NCBI GenBank assembly: GCA_030035585.1
Contig: CM057467.1
Span: 67,816,941 to 67,880,940, forward strand
Reading direction: 5' to 3'
Length of the DNA stretch: 64,000 nucleotides
DNA from: Dugong dugon
Lineage: Eukaryota; Chordata; Mammalia; Sirenia; Dugongidae
Shown here piece by piece: positions 1 through 11,302 of the stretch. The notes beneath the pieces were generated by a model that was given only the letters and a program-made list of their open reading frames with translations, made no database searches and was not told where the DNA came from. The position numbers and the translations under genes are program-made. Every line of letters begins with the position of its first letter. Position 1 is the first letter of the stretch.

Positions 1-454
1 GGAGCCTGAAATGTGTTAGGGGTAAGCTCCTTGTCATCAGAGATCTAGCAAAGTTTGGCTGGTGTCCATGTGGACTCAGAGAAGGAATTCAAGCATCCGA
101 TGGGGGTTGGGCCACTATGTCATTTATATTTCCTTCTTACTTTAAGAATCTAGGAGAGTGGTATCTGAATGATCCCTATTTGTACTGGGGTTTCCAAAAA
201 ATGTGTCCCCCAGAGACCATCTAGTTTGAAAAATTTAGGAGAGCTTTGGGTGACATGGTTGAGCCAGACTCCAGAGGAAGTGGCCAGCTGAAGCCACAGG
301 TCTGCAGCTGTCCCATCTGGGGGTAGAATGCACAGAGGCCAAAGGCTTGAGAGGGCACGGTCTCAGGTGCTGGGCCCTGTTCCTCACTTCAACTTGGGAG
401 CCAGCTGCTTGGCTGTCTGCCCCACCTCCACTCCAGCAGCCTCTTCTCCATTGA

Positions 455-770
455 GACACCATGGAGAATCCCTTTCTTTACGGCACTTATGAGACTTAAT
501 TACTGATGGCAAAGTCCTTTGAGGCCTTGGATGAAAGGAATGGGAGCAGTGCAAGGCTTGATTAGGCGTGTAGAACTCTGGGCACAATTAGCTCCATGAG
601 AGACTGGCCCTGCCTTTATCTGTCTCCAGTTCTGTGTGACTTACAGCGGCTAATTATTAGAATAAAAATCACCTGGCCACCCAGCTGCTGGAAGGAGGGC
701 CCTAATATCTATTAAGTCTGCCTTTAATTATTGAAAATGGAGGCCGCTTCAGGCAGTTAGGTTTTTCCCA
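455..770. promoter_or_regulatory. Candidate conserved non-coding element with homeodomain-like motifs
   Basis: The segment is free of recognisable repeats. It carries TTAATTA (496-502), a CAATTAG (585-591), TAATTATTAG (651-660), E-boxes CACCTG (670-675) and CAGCTG (682-687), and TTAATTA (724-730). This motif density within about 230 bp is what many developmental enhancers look like. No conservation data were available, so the call is an inference. Confidence 0.35.
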
Positions 771-1011
771 TTGTTATGGGCCTTTTTCTCCACCTCTTTG
801 AGGCTTGGGAGCACAGAAAAGTAAGTGAAATTCTGCCACAGCCATTTCTCTCTCCTTTGCTTTTCATGGCAACATCCTGCTCTGGGACGCACTCAGCTAA
901 CAAGCTTAGTCTGGTGTAAGGCCCCCTCTTAGCACTTCCCCAAGGAGGTTTGAAATCATTGTACCTTACAGAACTCCTGGCCCTTCCCTTGACAAAGTAC
1001 TTTTAATACCA

Positions 1012-1049
<38 letters not shown>

Positions 1050-1194
1050 GGAACATCAGAGCAATGCTGGGGTGTAAAGTAAGTGTAACAGGACACCCCA
1101 CCCTACCCCATGTTGCAGACGAGAAAACCAAGGCCATGAAAGGGAGCATGGTGATAGTGACAGTGTACAGACACTAGCTCTTCACTTCTGAGTG
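771..1194. other. Intronic sequence with a GT microsatellite
   Basis: No gene or named interspersed repeat is seen. A (GT)n run lies at 1014-1048. Confidence 0.5.
1014..1048. repeat. (GT)n microsatellite
   Basis: About 17 uninterrupted GT units. Confidence 0.95.
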
Positions 1195-1615
1195 TTATGG
1201 ATTGAATTGAGTCCGCCAGAAATGTGTGTTGCATCTCTAACCCTTGTGCCTGTGGATATAACCCCATTTAGGACTAGGGGTTTCTTTGTTATGTTAATGA
1301 GACCATACCAGTGTAGGGTGTGTCCTAAACCTATTCACTTCTGAGTTATTAGACACATAGAGACACAGAGAAGTAAGCACAAACAGGGGAAGATAGATGC
1401 CATGTGAAGAGTGCCCAGGAACTGAGGAATGGAGAGACTGTAGAAGCTGAAGAGAGAAGGGTCTTCCCCCAGAGGTGGCCGAGAAAGCCTTCCCGTAGAG
1501 ACGGTACTCTAAATTTGAACTTCTAGCTTACTGAACTGTGAGAAAATAAATTTCTGTTCTTTAAAGCCACCCGCTTGTGGTGTTTCTGTTACGGCAGCGC
1601 TAGGAGACTAAGACA
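1195..1615 (+). mobile_element. MaLR/MLT1-type LTR remnant
   Basis: It opens with TTATGGATTGAATTG and closes with a GAGAAAATAAATTTCTGTT stretch, then GGCAGCGCTAGGAGACTAAGACA. These are the start and end of MLT1-like MaLR LTRs, including the AATAAA polyadenylation signal. No internal retroviral genes are attached, so it is a solo LTR. Confidence 0.75.
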
Positions 1616-2700
1616 CTGGTCATATGGTGTCAGCAAGTCCACAGACTCCTGAGTCTCAGCTGCTTCCTCTCTAGAAATTTCTCAGCATTCAGGTTCCAAA
1701 GTGAGGTGCTACTGGTACTGACATGAGGAGCCATCATGACGCTTTTGCTCATCGGTAGAGCGTTTTCTTCTGGTCTGGGGTCAGAAGAGCAGAAAGGACA
1801 TATCTAAATACTTCCCATGCCCACAGGCCCAAAGCTACCCTGAACTCAGGCCCCGAATCTGACAGAGGAGAGAGGAAAAGAGGGACCACTTCCTCTAATA
1901 CCTGCTGAGTGCACCCAAGAACCTCCTTCAGGCTGAGGAATCCTTAGTGTTAAAACTAGAAGGCTCAACCCTTTCCAGAAGCCTTAAATTGGTGCCTGCG
2001 TTTCTGTGGTGCTGGTTTTCCACTCGAGCTCTCTTCTCTCCTTCCTCGCAGTGTCCACCTCCTGCAGAAACCCCAGGTGATTACGGGTTAAACCTTGGAC
2101 ACAGTACAGGATGTGGATTAACCTACCCAGGAGTATACGATGCATCCTGGTGTGAAAGAATGTGGATCGAGGAATCTGGAAAACACAACTGTCATGATAC
2201 AAATTATCACAATATCTCCTGTTGATTGAAGGCATATCGTGTCCTGGCACCTGCGTGCGCTCAGTCCTTTAAGGGCTCCAGGCAACTCTGATGGAAGCTC
2301 TCCCAGCTCAGGATTGGAGGCACAGTGCCCATACAGCAGCCATCTGCCCTTTGGTACCTGGCCTCTGACAAGCCCTCAAACAGAAGGGCAAGATGGCTTC
2401 TGTAGTCAGTGGCACCATCTGTCACCTGCTTGCCAGCCTGCTGATTAGGGATGTCCCCACAGACAGGCTGGGCACACGGCCACACACCACCGCTCTCCCG
2501 GGCAAACCCTTCCCCTGGCCCAGCAGTGCCGCCTTTCTGTGCTGGGCATGCATAGAGAAGCGGCTGTAAAAGCACTTCTCCCGGAAGCCCAGGTCAGGTG
2601 CTAACTGAGCTCATCAAAGGTATTAATACTGTTAAAAAACAAAGGGAAAGAAAAAATAGAACAGTTAGGCAAATTACAATATGGGATGAGCTATGTGGGA
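1616..2700. other. Intronic sequence without assigned features
   Basis: No gene, splice-flanked exon or confidently named repeat is seen. Short open frames on both strands overlap one another and have no codon-level resemblance to a protein. Confidence 0.4.
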
Positions 2701-2930
2701 TGCTACATAAATTGGAATTAAAAGCTTGAGCTTTGGAGTTGGGCAGACCCAGGTTTGAATGCTGGCTCTTCCACTTTCTTTCTGTGGCCTTTTGGGCAAG
2801 ACACATAACCTCTTTAAGCCCTGGTTTCTCTAATATAACATGGGGGTGGTTTAGGAGTGTGAGGAGAATTAAATGAGGTAGTGTATGTGAAGGCCTTGCC
2901 CTTAGTTAAAATTATTGTCATCACCTGCAC
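2700..2930 (+). mobile_element. MIR SINE
   Basis: It shows the MIR core order: a pure 'gtttgaat…ctggctct' section, 'ggcaagacacataacctctt', then a 'gaggagaattaaatgaggta' tail. Diverged copy. Confidence 0.75.
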
Positions 2931-2999
2931 TGTTTTAAAAGACGAGATTCCCCAGGGCCAGGGCCAGAGAACTGTGCTCTGAGTGCTACAGCAAAGCAC

Positions 3000-3185
3000 G
3001 CCGACTTGGAAGGCAGATCTCCTGGATTCTAGTCCTGGTGTATTGTCTGACCTTGAGTATCACTTTGCTTTTCTGAGCCTCAGTTTTGAAATCTGAAAAA
3101 TGGGATGATGATGCCTACTTCTCTGGTTTGCACATAGCCCAGCACAGTACCTGGCAGAAAATAGGTACTCAGGCTCCATTCCTGC
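3000..3185 (+). mobile_element. MIR SINE
   Basis: The 'gagcctcagttt…aaaatggga' core and the 'cagcacagtacctggca' tail are present. Diverged copy. Confidence 0.75.
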
Positions 3186-3274
3186 CTCAACTTCATATGA
3201 TACTAGAGTTTAAAACAAAGGACTTGCAAGGCCAAACTTCGGCAGACTAAGAAAGTAAAATTTATGGTGATTTT

Positions 3275-3318
3275 ACACACACACACGCACGCACGCACAC
3301 ACACACACACACACACAG
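3275..3318. repeat. (AC)n / (ACGC)n microsatellite
   Basis: Imperfect AC run with a central GCAC block. Confidence 0.93.
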
Positions 3319-4045
3319 ATGCTTAGGAATTACATTTTGTGGAACACATTTCAGCTCTGAAATATTTATGGGGCCTTCTTGACACACAAGGAACTAAAAA
3401 TATCACCCTATGTTTATGCTAAGGAAAACCTATAAAACTTTAGTCCGGTAGGAATTCAGTCAATTTCCTGGTTTGTTTCTGGCTGTGTCTGAGGTTGTGA
3501 GGTAACCAGGGGTGATAACAGCTCCCATTTCCCCATGGGTTTTGGCAGGGCTAGAGGTTTCTTGGCAGCACTGCACCATCTGCCCTTCATAAATATTGCT
3601 GGAGTTCCCTTGAAGGGCTCAGGTTTGTTTCTTGAGTTTCTTCTCCAACACCGAAAGCTTTGCTTTCCTGATCTCCCCTTCTCTCCCTGTCCTCACCGTT
3701 CTTCCAGGCCAGCTCCAGACCCCTGGGGCATGAGGCCTTCTCTGAAATCCAGCAGAAGGACACAGTCCTCCTGGAGTCTCTTGTCCAAGCTCTCTCTCTC
3801 ACAGGCATTTTTCATTTTACTGTCCACTTACATTATAACCGTTTATGGAAATGACTTTATTTCTTCTGCCAGGCTGCATACTTTTCACCTTGCAAGCTTT
3901 CTCTCAAACCTCTTTTTCTTCTTGAATTCTGGACTCCAGGAATATCTGGGCTTCTGTCTGCTCCCAGGTTCTTACATGCCTCAAACTTTGGTCCATGCTG
4001 TGACCTAGAACCGTAGGTTGAAACCCATGTGTAATTCTATTCTAC
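3319..4045. other. Intronic sequence without assigned features
   Basis: The open frame at 3535-4008 (157 codons) has no recognisable domain and is pyrimidine-rich. No gene is called. Confidence 0.4.
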
Positions 4046-4052
4046 TTAAGTA

Positions 4053-4259
4053 GTTGTTGCTGTTAGGTGCCATGGAGTCGATTTAGACTCATAATGACCC
4101 CATGTGACATAGTAGAACTACCCCATAAGGTTTTCTAGGCTATAATCTTTTTGGGAGCAGATCACCAGGTCTTTTTCCCACGGAGCCACTGGGTGGGTTC
4201 AACCTGCCAACCTTTCTTTTAGCAGCCAAGTGCCTAACTGTTGTGCCACTAGGGCTCCT
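4053..4259 (-). mobile_element. AfroSINE, antisense
   Basis: It reads from the 3' tail (GTTGTTGCTGTTAGGTGCCA) to the reverse complement of the GGAGCCCT head. A short direct repeat TAAGTAG flanks it. Confidence 0.93.
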
Positions 4260-4639
4260 GTGTAAGTAGAATAGAATAAAATTAAAACTATCAGATCCCA
4301 CCCTTGAGTTAATGTTAAGCATGGTGTTGTGAAATTTTTGTTTCTGTTATAAATGCATAGATATTCATATGTATTAAGTCTTGATATGAAATGTCTTCTT
4401 ACTGTAGGTCAGAGAAATGTGAAAGCCCCTAAAGACATCTAGACCTCTTTCCCCGCCTCACCTAAAAGCCTGGTTAACTTTATTCGGTATCCTTTGGTCT
4501 TCATTTAGATGTCACGTTCTCTGGGGAGTGACTCGTGATCATCTATCCACCTTTTGCCCACCTCAGTCTGGGTTGGGGGCCCCTGTGATGTGCTTCCTCT
4601 GCCCCGTGCCTGTCTTCCTGTCTGACTCACCCACTCTGT

Positions 4640-4830
4640 AGAAGCTCCAGTGAGCAGGAACCATATTTGTGTTGTCCTCTGATGCTTCACACAAAGTTAG
4701 CCACGTGGTAGGATCCCAAGGTTGGGAGAGGAGGGTAAGAGGAAACAAAGGGATCTTGTATGATACTTTCATGCATCTTCTGCAGAAATTAGGACAGAAA
4801 AGGTGCTTGGTGAATTATTTATCAAATGAA
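4640..4830 (+). mobile_element. L2 LINE 3' fragment (tentative)
   Basis: The 'agcaggaaccatatttgtg' and 'ggtgcttggtgaattattta' blocks resemble the L2 3' end. Strongly diverged. Confidence 0.4.
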
Positions 4831-4889
4831 TTAACCTATGGTTAGTAGGTGTTCCATATATTTCTTGAGGTTTATACATTTTCTTCTGG

Positions 4890-5085
4890 TTCAAATTCAA
4901 AGCCTGACACTTGAAAGCCATGTAATCTAGAGCAAGTCACTTAATCTCTTTGAGCTTGTTAACTAGTTTGTAAAATATGAGTAGTAATAATATCTAACAT
5001 GCATAATTGTTGTGGGAAGTAGAAAAAATATTCACAAAGTGCTGGGCACATGAGGAGGTATTCAATTAACAGTAGATATTTTATT
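4890..5085 (+). mobile_element. MIR SINE
   Basis: The 'gagcaagtcacttaatctct' core is followed by a 'gtgctgggcacatgaggagg' tail. Confidence 0.7.
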
Positions 5086-5229
5086 GTTATTGCCACTTTT
5101 CTCATCTGAAATGACACCCTGATCACCATCACCACTGTGTGCCTCCCAGGCCTCCCCACATTCACACACCAGTTCATACCTTCCAGAGCCATCCAACTCC
5201 AGCTCTGGGTAAAGAAAAATATAGAGAGA

Positions 5230-5400
5230 TTTTAGAGTCAGAGGGTTGTGGATTCAGGTTCCCGTGCTGTCACTTATTGGCTCTGTGAACCTGATTAATC
5301 AACTGGGTCATTTAGCCTTTTCTCTAAAATAAGAAATAATGAGGGTCCTTGTGGGGATATGTGAAAAACACCAAGCACAGTGCTCAGTAGATACAAATTT
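5230..5400 (+). mobile_element. MIR SINE
   Basis: The copy runs from a 'gagtcagagggttgtggattc' head region to a 'caagcacagtgctcagtaga' tail. Diverged. Confidence 0.65.
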
Positions 5401-5642
5401 CTTCCTCCTCTTGTCCAGCGCCTACCCTGCTTCCCCACAGACACACCAATGATACCCAGCACAACGTAAGGAGAAATGTATAAAACCACCATTCATAGCT
5501 GATCAAAGCACTTACTGCTGATGGTCTGTGTGGCTGACAGTCAGAGAGACATAACTGTCCCAGCAGGGCTCATGTCCTGCTCATCTCTGGGGCCCCAAAC
5601 TGGCATGTAACAGGTTATGGAAATGAACTCAATTCCTTCTCT

Positions 5643-5836
5643 GAAGGCATTGATGGCACAACAGTTAAGCAGCTCATCTGCTAACTGAAAGGCTGGCAAT
5701 TAGAAACCACCCAGAGACCTGGCAATCTGCTCCCATAAAGTTTACAGCCTAGAAAACCCTATGCGGCAGTTCTGCTCTGTCACATGGGGTCGCTATGAGT
5801 CGAAAATTGGTTTGACGGCACCCAACAACAACAAGG
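5643..5836 (+). mobile_element. AfroSINE
   Basis: The head is worn, but the A/B-box region, 'gggtcgctatgagtcg' and the 'ggcacccaacaacaacaa' tail are clear. Confidence 0.93.
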
Positions 5837-6339
5837 TCTTACTTGGAGGAGAGTTTCAGAAAGCCATGCCTTGGGAGCAGGGTGGTGAGCCGGGTCCTTG
5901 CCGTAGTCTTACACATCTCACACCTGTGGTCAGTGTCCGGGCTCTTGCATGGGGGTCAGAAGCTCTTTGTCTTGATTATAAACCTCAGCTGGAGCCACAG
6001 TCAGAGCCACCACATTCAGCCCAAGGCCTACAGTGATTGAGCTGCTACTTCTGCCCTTTAGGTGTCTATTTGCTATTTGAGCTTTCCATAACATACTCGA
6101 CTGTTTAATCTATGTTTAAAGTAGTTACATAATTTGTTAGTTAGAAATAAAGACAAAGCAATGATGATGATAGTAATGATTTTCATTCCCTCATATAGCT
6201 ATAGTACATTATAATGTACAAAGCATCTAAGAAACCCAACCTCCTGGAGTAAGGAGCTAGGTGGTGGCCAGAGCAGGAATGACTTCTAACCTGGAGCCCA
6301 TTCCACCACTGTGCATAGGAAAGTGATGTAGGAAAGAAG
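5837..6339. other. Intronic sequence without assigned features
   Basis: No gene or repeat family is recognised. Confidence 0.4.
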
Positions 6340-6803
6340 ATGTGTTCATTTCCTAGGGCTTCCCTAACAAAAGCATCACAGACTGGGTGGCTTAAAACAA
6401 GAAAAATGTATTCTTTCGTATTTGGGGAGGCTAGAAGTTTGAAATCAAGGTGTTGGCAGGGCCGCGTTTCTGAAGACTCTAGGGAAGGATCCTTCCTTGC
6501 CTCTTCCAGCTTCTGGTGGTTGCCGACAATCCTTGGTGTTCCCTGGCTCAGAGACGCATTTCTCTAATCTCTGACTCGGTCATCACATGGCCTTCTTCCC
6601 TATGTTTCTGTGTCTCCAAATCTTGCCTTCTTATGAGAACATCTGTCATCGGATTTTGAACCCACGTAAATGAAGCTGTAAGACTTCATCATAATTTGAC
6701 CACCTCTACAAAAACCCTAAATCCAAATAAGGTCATATTCACAGGTATTGGAGGTTAGGACTTGAACATATCTTTCTGGGGGCACAATTCAACCAACAAC
6801 AGA
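6340..6803 (-). mobile_element. MLT1-type MaLR LTR, antisense
   Basis: It starts with the reverse complement of the LTR end ('tttcctagggcttccctaac') and ends near 'gggggcacaattcaaccaac', the inverted LTR start. It is a solo LTR without coding sequence. Confidence 0.75.
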
Positions 6804-7062
6804 AGGTTTGGAGTTGGACAGAACAGCTCTTGATACACTTCCTGGCTGTGTGATTTTAAACCAGTTATTTAATTGCTCTAAGCTTCAGGTTCTCTGTCAG
6901 TAAAAAGGGACCAACACACAGAGGTAGGTATAATGAGTATACGATGAGCACTAAATGAGACAATCTAACTAAAGCACTTCACCCAGTGCCTGACCTATGC
7001 TAAACCCTCAGTAAAGTGCTAACTGTTGGCATTATTATTTTGATGATGATGATGATGATGAT
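6804..7062 (+). mobile_element. MIR SINE with (GAT)n tail
   Basis: The copy includes 'ttggagttggacagaacag' and 'gcacttcacccagtgcctga'. It ends in ATTATTATT and a TGA/GAT triplet run at 7041-7062. Confidence 0.75.
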
Positions 7063-7094
7063 TGCTGAGGTCAGCTAGATATTAAGGGGTGAAC

Positions 7095-7600
7095 TGAATT
7101 AGCCAGGGTCCTGACAGGAAACAGAACTCACCCCTGATGGTTCAAATGAACAGACTTTAATGCAAAGGCAGAAGTATGGATGGGTTAAGGGAACCAACCA
7201 AGATAGTGAGACACTCAGGGCGTAACAACAGCAGGAAACTGTTAACCACTCCTGTGCATGGACGGGAGAGGGAATGATGTTACCACAGCTGGAGGAGTGA
7301 ACCACTGGCCACCTGGTGGGTGCTGTAGTGGATGAAGGAATACAGAGCAAGGGGAAAGCAGGAAAGAACACCAACCTCTTGCCTATCACCCTCCTGCCTC
7401 CCAGTCTCCTTCTGGTTCTTGCCTTGGCTGAACCCAACAGCAAGACTGCTGGTAAGGAAGCCAAGTAGACATTACACAGGGCTCAGCCTCATGGGCACAG
7501 GGCAGAGCAGAGAAGGGTAGAGCATGGACCTGAGGAGGCAGATGGAGATGAACCAGCCTAGGAGGCAAGCAGGAAAACAGCGTAGCACAGGCTCAGCCAT
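7095..7600 (-). mobile_element. Ancient LTR-like repeat, antisense (tentative)
   Basis: 'ccagggtcctgacaggaaac', 'gggaaccaaccaag' and 'gagacactcagggcgtaaca' in this order resemble an old mammalian ERVL-type LTR. The family could not be named. No coding region is associated. Confidence 0.4.
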
Positions 7601-7639
7601 ATCAAAAGCACAGGGTGTCTAACAGCTAAGCAGAGCTTC

Positions 7640-7825
7640 ATGAGAATGAAATAGAGGGTGTGTATCTGGGAGGGACGAATCAAGGTGACAGGTTGTTCTG
7701 TGGGCAGTGAGGGGAAGCAGAGGGAGAATTAGGCAGGGTCAGTTTGTGAGAGGCTGTAAATGTCATGCTAATGGATTTTATGGGCAGTGGGGAAGGAAGG
7801 AGGTTGTCAGGGTAAGGAGGTGTCT
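7640..7825 (-). mobile_element. L2-like fragment (tentative)
   Basis: The purine-rich sequence with 'gaggctgtaaatgtcatgct' and 'gattttatgggcagtgggga' resembles the inverted L2 body. Weak call. Confidence 0.3.
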
Positions 7826-8372
7826 AAGTTACTCAGTGCTGCTGTAACACAAATACCATACATGGGTGATTTTGAAGAACAGAAATTTCCAGTTCTCTCA
7901 CAGTTTTAGAGGCTAAAAGTCTAAATCAGGTCTCGGCCATGTCGATTCCTTTCTTGTCAGTAGCCCTGGGTGTTCCTTGGCCTGTAGACGATTCTCACAT
8001 GGGGTCTGTCTTCCCCCTGTGTGTGTCTCTGTGTCTATTCTGGTCTTTTTGTAACTCAGAATTGATTAGGTTTAGGATCCACCCTACACTGGTATGACTT
8101 CATTAACATAACAAACAGGATCACATCCATGGGTGCCAAAAAAAAAACCAAACCCATTGCCATCAAGTCGATTCCAACTCATAGCAACCCTATAGGACAG
8201 AGTAGAATTGCCCCATAGGATTTCCAGGGAGCAACTGATGGATTTGAACTGCCGACCCTTTGGTTAGCAGCCAAGCTCTTAACAACTGCACCACCAGGGC
8301 TCCATTCCATAGATGTAAGGGCCAGGCATTCATCACATATTTTGGGGGGACACAATTCAGTCCACAAGAGGA
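7826..8372 (-). mobile_element. MaLR-type LTR, antisense, split by an AfroSINE
   Basis: The left part (7826-8135) starts 'gtctaagttactcagtgctg' and runs to 'acattaacataacaaacagg'. The right part (8304-8372) ends 'ttttggggggacacaattca', the inverted LTR start. The AfroSINE between them is the younger insertion. Confidence 0.75.
8136..8303 (-). mobile_element. AfroSINE, antisense, short subtype, inside an LTR
   Basis: It lacks the central part present in the roughly 200 bp copies, going directly from 'ggatttccagggagcaac' to the head. Imperfect direct repeats tccatgggtg / tccatagatg flank it. Confidence 0.93.
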
Positions 8373-8375
8373 GGA

Positions 8376-9004
8376 AACTGATGTGTTTAAGCATGGATAT
8401 GTGCGGGGTGCTTCTCTTCCCAGCTCGTGATGTGGGGGGTGTCACAGGGTCTGAGGTAGGCACCCCTCCTCAGCATTCCACCCATCTTCCTGCCAGGGGA
8501 CTCAGTATCACCATTCTGGAGACTCTTGTTCCAAAGACAGCTTTTCTCCATTGTCTCTTCTTTTTCCATCCAACCTCTTCTTTCTCTCCCTATTAAAGGC
8601 CAATTTGAGTGTGAACCAAGACCAACTTCCTAACTGTTGAAAATAAATAAATAAATATTTATCGAATGACTATATTATGCCTAAAATGTAAAAAAAAAAT
8701 CAGAAGGAAATAAGAGCAAAGCAAATGTTCTCACCTGACCTCTGCTTTTTGAAAGGAAAGCCGTGAGTTTTGGAACTATGTTCTTAATAATTTGTAGTTA
8801 CTAAGCCTTTGCCGTAAAGCCAGTGTCTTTAGTCAACAGCCATATACTTATAAGAAGTAAAAGTCATCCACCAATTTAACAGCCTAAAATGTGTCTTAAC
8901 CTTAGTAACATATGTTTCTGAGAGGATGTTCCTTCTCCAGTTATAACTGACACCTAGCTGGAGGCTTCTAAATTACCCGTTTAAAACCTTTTTAAAAAAA
9001 AAAA
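8376..9004. other. Intronic sequence without assigned features
   Basis: It contains an A-rich (aaat)n stretch near 8640-8660 and short A runs. No gene or repeat family is recognised. Confidence 0.4.
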
Positions 9005-9215
9005 AAATGATGATAATGACATATATTGAGCACTCATTATGTACCAGGGACCATATTTTATATCTTAACTCATGTAATTCTCAGAACAACCTTGTGAGGT
9101 TGGTACTACTTTATAGATGAGGAAACTGAAACACAGAGAGGTTAAATAACTTACCCAAGGTGCCACAGCTGGCAAGGGGTGGACACATACTTTAAACCCA
9201 GGCTGCCTTTGAAAT
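9005..9215 (-). mobile_element. MIR SINE, antisense
   Basis: 'attgagcactcattatgtac', 'gatgaggaaactgaaacaca' and 'gaggttaaataacttaccca' give the inverted MIR core. Confidence 0.8.
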
Positions 9216-9329
9216 TTAAAAACAATGCATTCAAGCAATGTATTTTATTCATTTTAGCCATACCTAGTACATATTTGCCTAAATTCAACTAATATTTTAT
9301 GTTTCTTAAGATTGGTAAGAAAGAATGAA

Positions 9330-9560
9330 GTGGCTGTCAAGTAACAATTCGTTCATCCACTCAGCAGGCGTTTCACGAGCCCTATGGATGCGAAGCCCAG
9401 GGCTCATTTTAGGGAGGCAAGAGAAGAAAACCCAGCTATGCCCTCAAGGAACTATAGTCAAAGGGAGAGGCAGATGTGAAAATAGATGGACCATCTCGTT
9501 AGCTATATGCACTATGATGGAACAGCATGCACCAAGGCACAGAGGCCACAGAATTCATGT
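9330..9560 (-). mobile_element. L2 LINE fragment, antisense
   Basis: 'cactcagcaggcgtttcacg', 'gccctcaaggaactatagtc' and 'gcaccaaggcacagaggc' match the inverted L2 3' region order. Confidence 0.5.
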
Positions 9561-9840
9561 CCAGGGAAGTACAAGTGGTTGAACATATAAACTTCAGTTT
9601 GTCTTTAAGATTCATAAGACTCCTACACTCCCACATTGCAGCATAGGCAGGCACTGAAGTCCACTGCCTTCTTGGATTGCATACCCTCCCCCATCTGTCA
9701 GAGGCCCCACCACTCCCTACTGCCACCCAGACCAGACACTGAGACCTGGTGCCAGCACCATTTATCACAGCTCTTGCTCTGTTGTGTCTCTAATAGGACA
9801 GTTAAGGTATGGAATATTTTGTATGCCTGTGATGTTATGA

Positions 9841-10049
9841 GGGAATACTGGTGGCACAATGGTTAAGTGCTTGGCTATTAACCAAAAGGTTGATGGTTCG
9901 AACCCACACAGTGGCTCTGCGGAAGAAAGACCTGGCGATCTGCTCCCATAAAGATTACAGCCTAGGAAACCCTATGGGGCAGTTCTGCTGTGTCACATGG
10001 AGTCGCTATGTGTCAAAATCCACTCAACGGCACCTAACAACAGCAACGC
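9841..10049 (+). mobile_element. AfroSINE with target-site duplication
   Basis: Complete element with head, B box ('ggttcgaacccacac') and 'ggcacctaacaacagcaa' tail. Direct repeats TGTTATGA lie at 9833-9840 and 10050-10057. Confidence 0.95.
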
Positions 10050-10204
10050 TGTTATGAAAAGTGAAGCAATGAAAGACAGAACTGAGAAGGTTGTGTGTTT
10101 CAAGAAACATGAAAGATCTCATATATATTTGCAGGGAGTATTCCCCTTTCCTCCTTTCCTTATCTCCTGGCCCCTGTAGGAGACTGCATTTGCCACCTCA
10201 AGAG

Positions 10205-10370
10205 TTAAAGGAAGGTTAGCAGTTCAAACCCACCATGCGCTCTGTGGGAGAAAGACATGGCATTCTGCTTCCATAAAGATTTACAGCCTTGGAAACCCTA
10301 TGGGGCAGTTCTACTCTGTCTTACAGGGTCGTCATGAGTAGAAATCAACTCGATGGCAGCAGGTTTGATC
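10205..10370 (+). mobile_element. AfroSINE, 5' truncated
   Basis: The copy lacks the GGAGCCCT head and enters at the B-box part ('ggttagcagttcaaaccca'). The tail 'ctcgatggcagcaggtttg' is intact. Confidence 0.9.
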
Positions 10371-10377
10371 GTGCACC

Positions 10378-10589
10378 AGGAGTCTCTAGGTGGTGCAAAT
10401 GATTAACACACTCAGCTGCTAACTGAAAGGTTGGAGGTTCCAGACCACCCAGAGGCACCACAGAAGAAAGGCCTGGTGATCTACTGCTGCAGAATTGGCC
10501 ATTGAAACCTCTGTGGAGCACAATTCTACTCTGATACACATGGGGTTGTCATAAGTTGGAATCGACTCGACGGCAATTGGTTGGTTACC
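10378..10589 (+). mobile_element. AfroSINE, divergent subtype
   Basis: The middle reads 'gcagaattggccattgaaac' instead of the usual 'aagattacagcctaggaaac', marking a different subfamily. A similar copy lies at 48970-49167. Confidence 0.9.
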
Positions 10590-10740
10590 GGTTATTGTGT
10601 GCCAGGCCTCACTCTAGGTGCTATAGATCAAGTGTGAGCAAAGCAGGTAAGGCACCCACTGTCATGGATCTTATATATTAGTGGGAGGTGACAGACAATA
10701 AGGAAATAATAATATAATGTACCTGGTGGTGAAAGTGTGC
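10590..10740 (-). mobile_element. L2 LINE 3' fragment, antisense
   Basis: 'gtgtgccaggcctcactcta' and 'gtgacagacaataaggaaat' are the inverted L2 3' end. Confidence 0.65.
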
Positions 10741-11302
10741 ATTGGTTGTTTATACCTTGGCTTATTCCAGGAAAAGTTTTGAAGACAGTAATATCTCCAA
10801 ACCACTGTAAGCATTTAATGAGATAATATATGCAAAGTGCTTGCTCCAGTCCCTGAGTATAGTCATTCATTTCACAAATCTTTATAGAGCCTCTGTTCTC
10901 TGTCAGGCTTTGTCCCAGCTGGGGATGTGAGGGGAAGAAAACAGATGTGGCCCCTGTTCAGGGGGATTACTAAATAACAGTGCCCCTTAGCTTTTGTTGT
11001 CAGCTTCCTTGATACCAGTCACTCAGGAAGAGGCTGAAGCATCTTCGTGGTGGATAGGCAGGGTAGCAGGAGGAGACAGGATTCATAATGCAAGGCCCTG
11101 GGTATAGTCTTCTTCTGCTACTTCCGGCTGCGTGGCGATGGAGCAATGCCCTCATCTCTCTGAGCCTGAGGTTCCTCCTCCACCTCACACAACCGTTGAG
11201 AGGGTCAGCTGAAGTCCCCGATGGACCTGGGTATTACCTTTGCCTCCTAGAGCTGGAGTTCATGCCCCCCCCCCTTTTTTTTTTTTATTTACCTGGCTGC
11301 AG
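10741..11302. other. Intronic sequence leading to the TENM4 acceptor
   Basis: MIR-tail-like and L2-like pieces lie at about 10800-10960. From there on nothing is named until the polypyrimidine tract (C-run then T-run, about 11265-11287) and the CTGCAG acceptor at 11297-11302. Confidence 0.5.

Larger units (their letters stand above)
1..11302 (+). other. TENM4: TENM4 intron upstream of the first coding exon (3' portion)
   Basis: The first coding exon begins with a splice acceptor, so the sequence before it should be intron separating it from a 5' non-coding exon outside the window. No other exon is recognisable here. The stretch holds MIR, L2, MaLR-type LTRs and AfroSINEs, listed separately. 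Confidence 0.75.

Noticed and set aside
3535..4008. 157-codon open frame on the + strand
   Set aside because: No domain or similarity recognised; pyrimidine-rich composition gives Leu/Ser/Phe-rich translation in many frames; no splice support.
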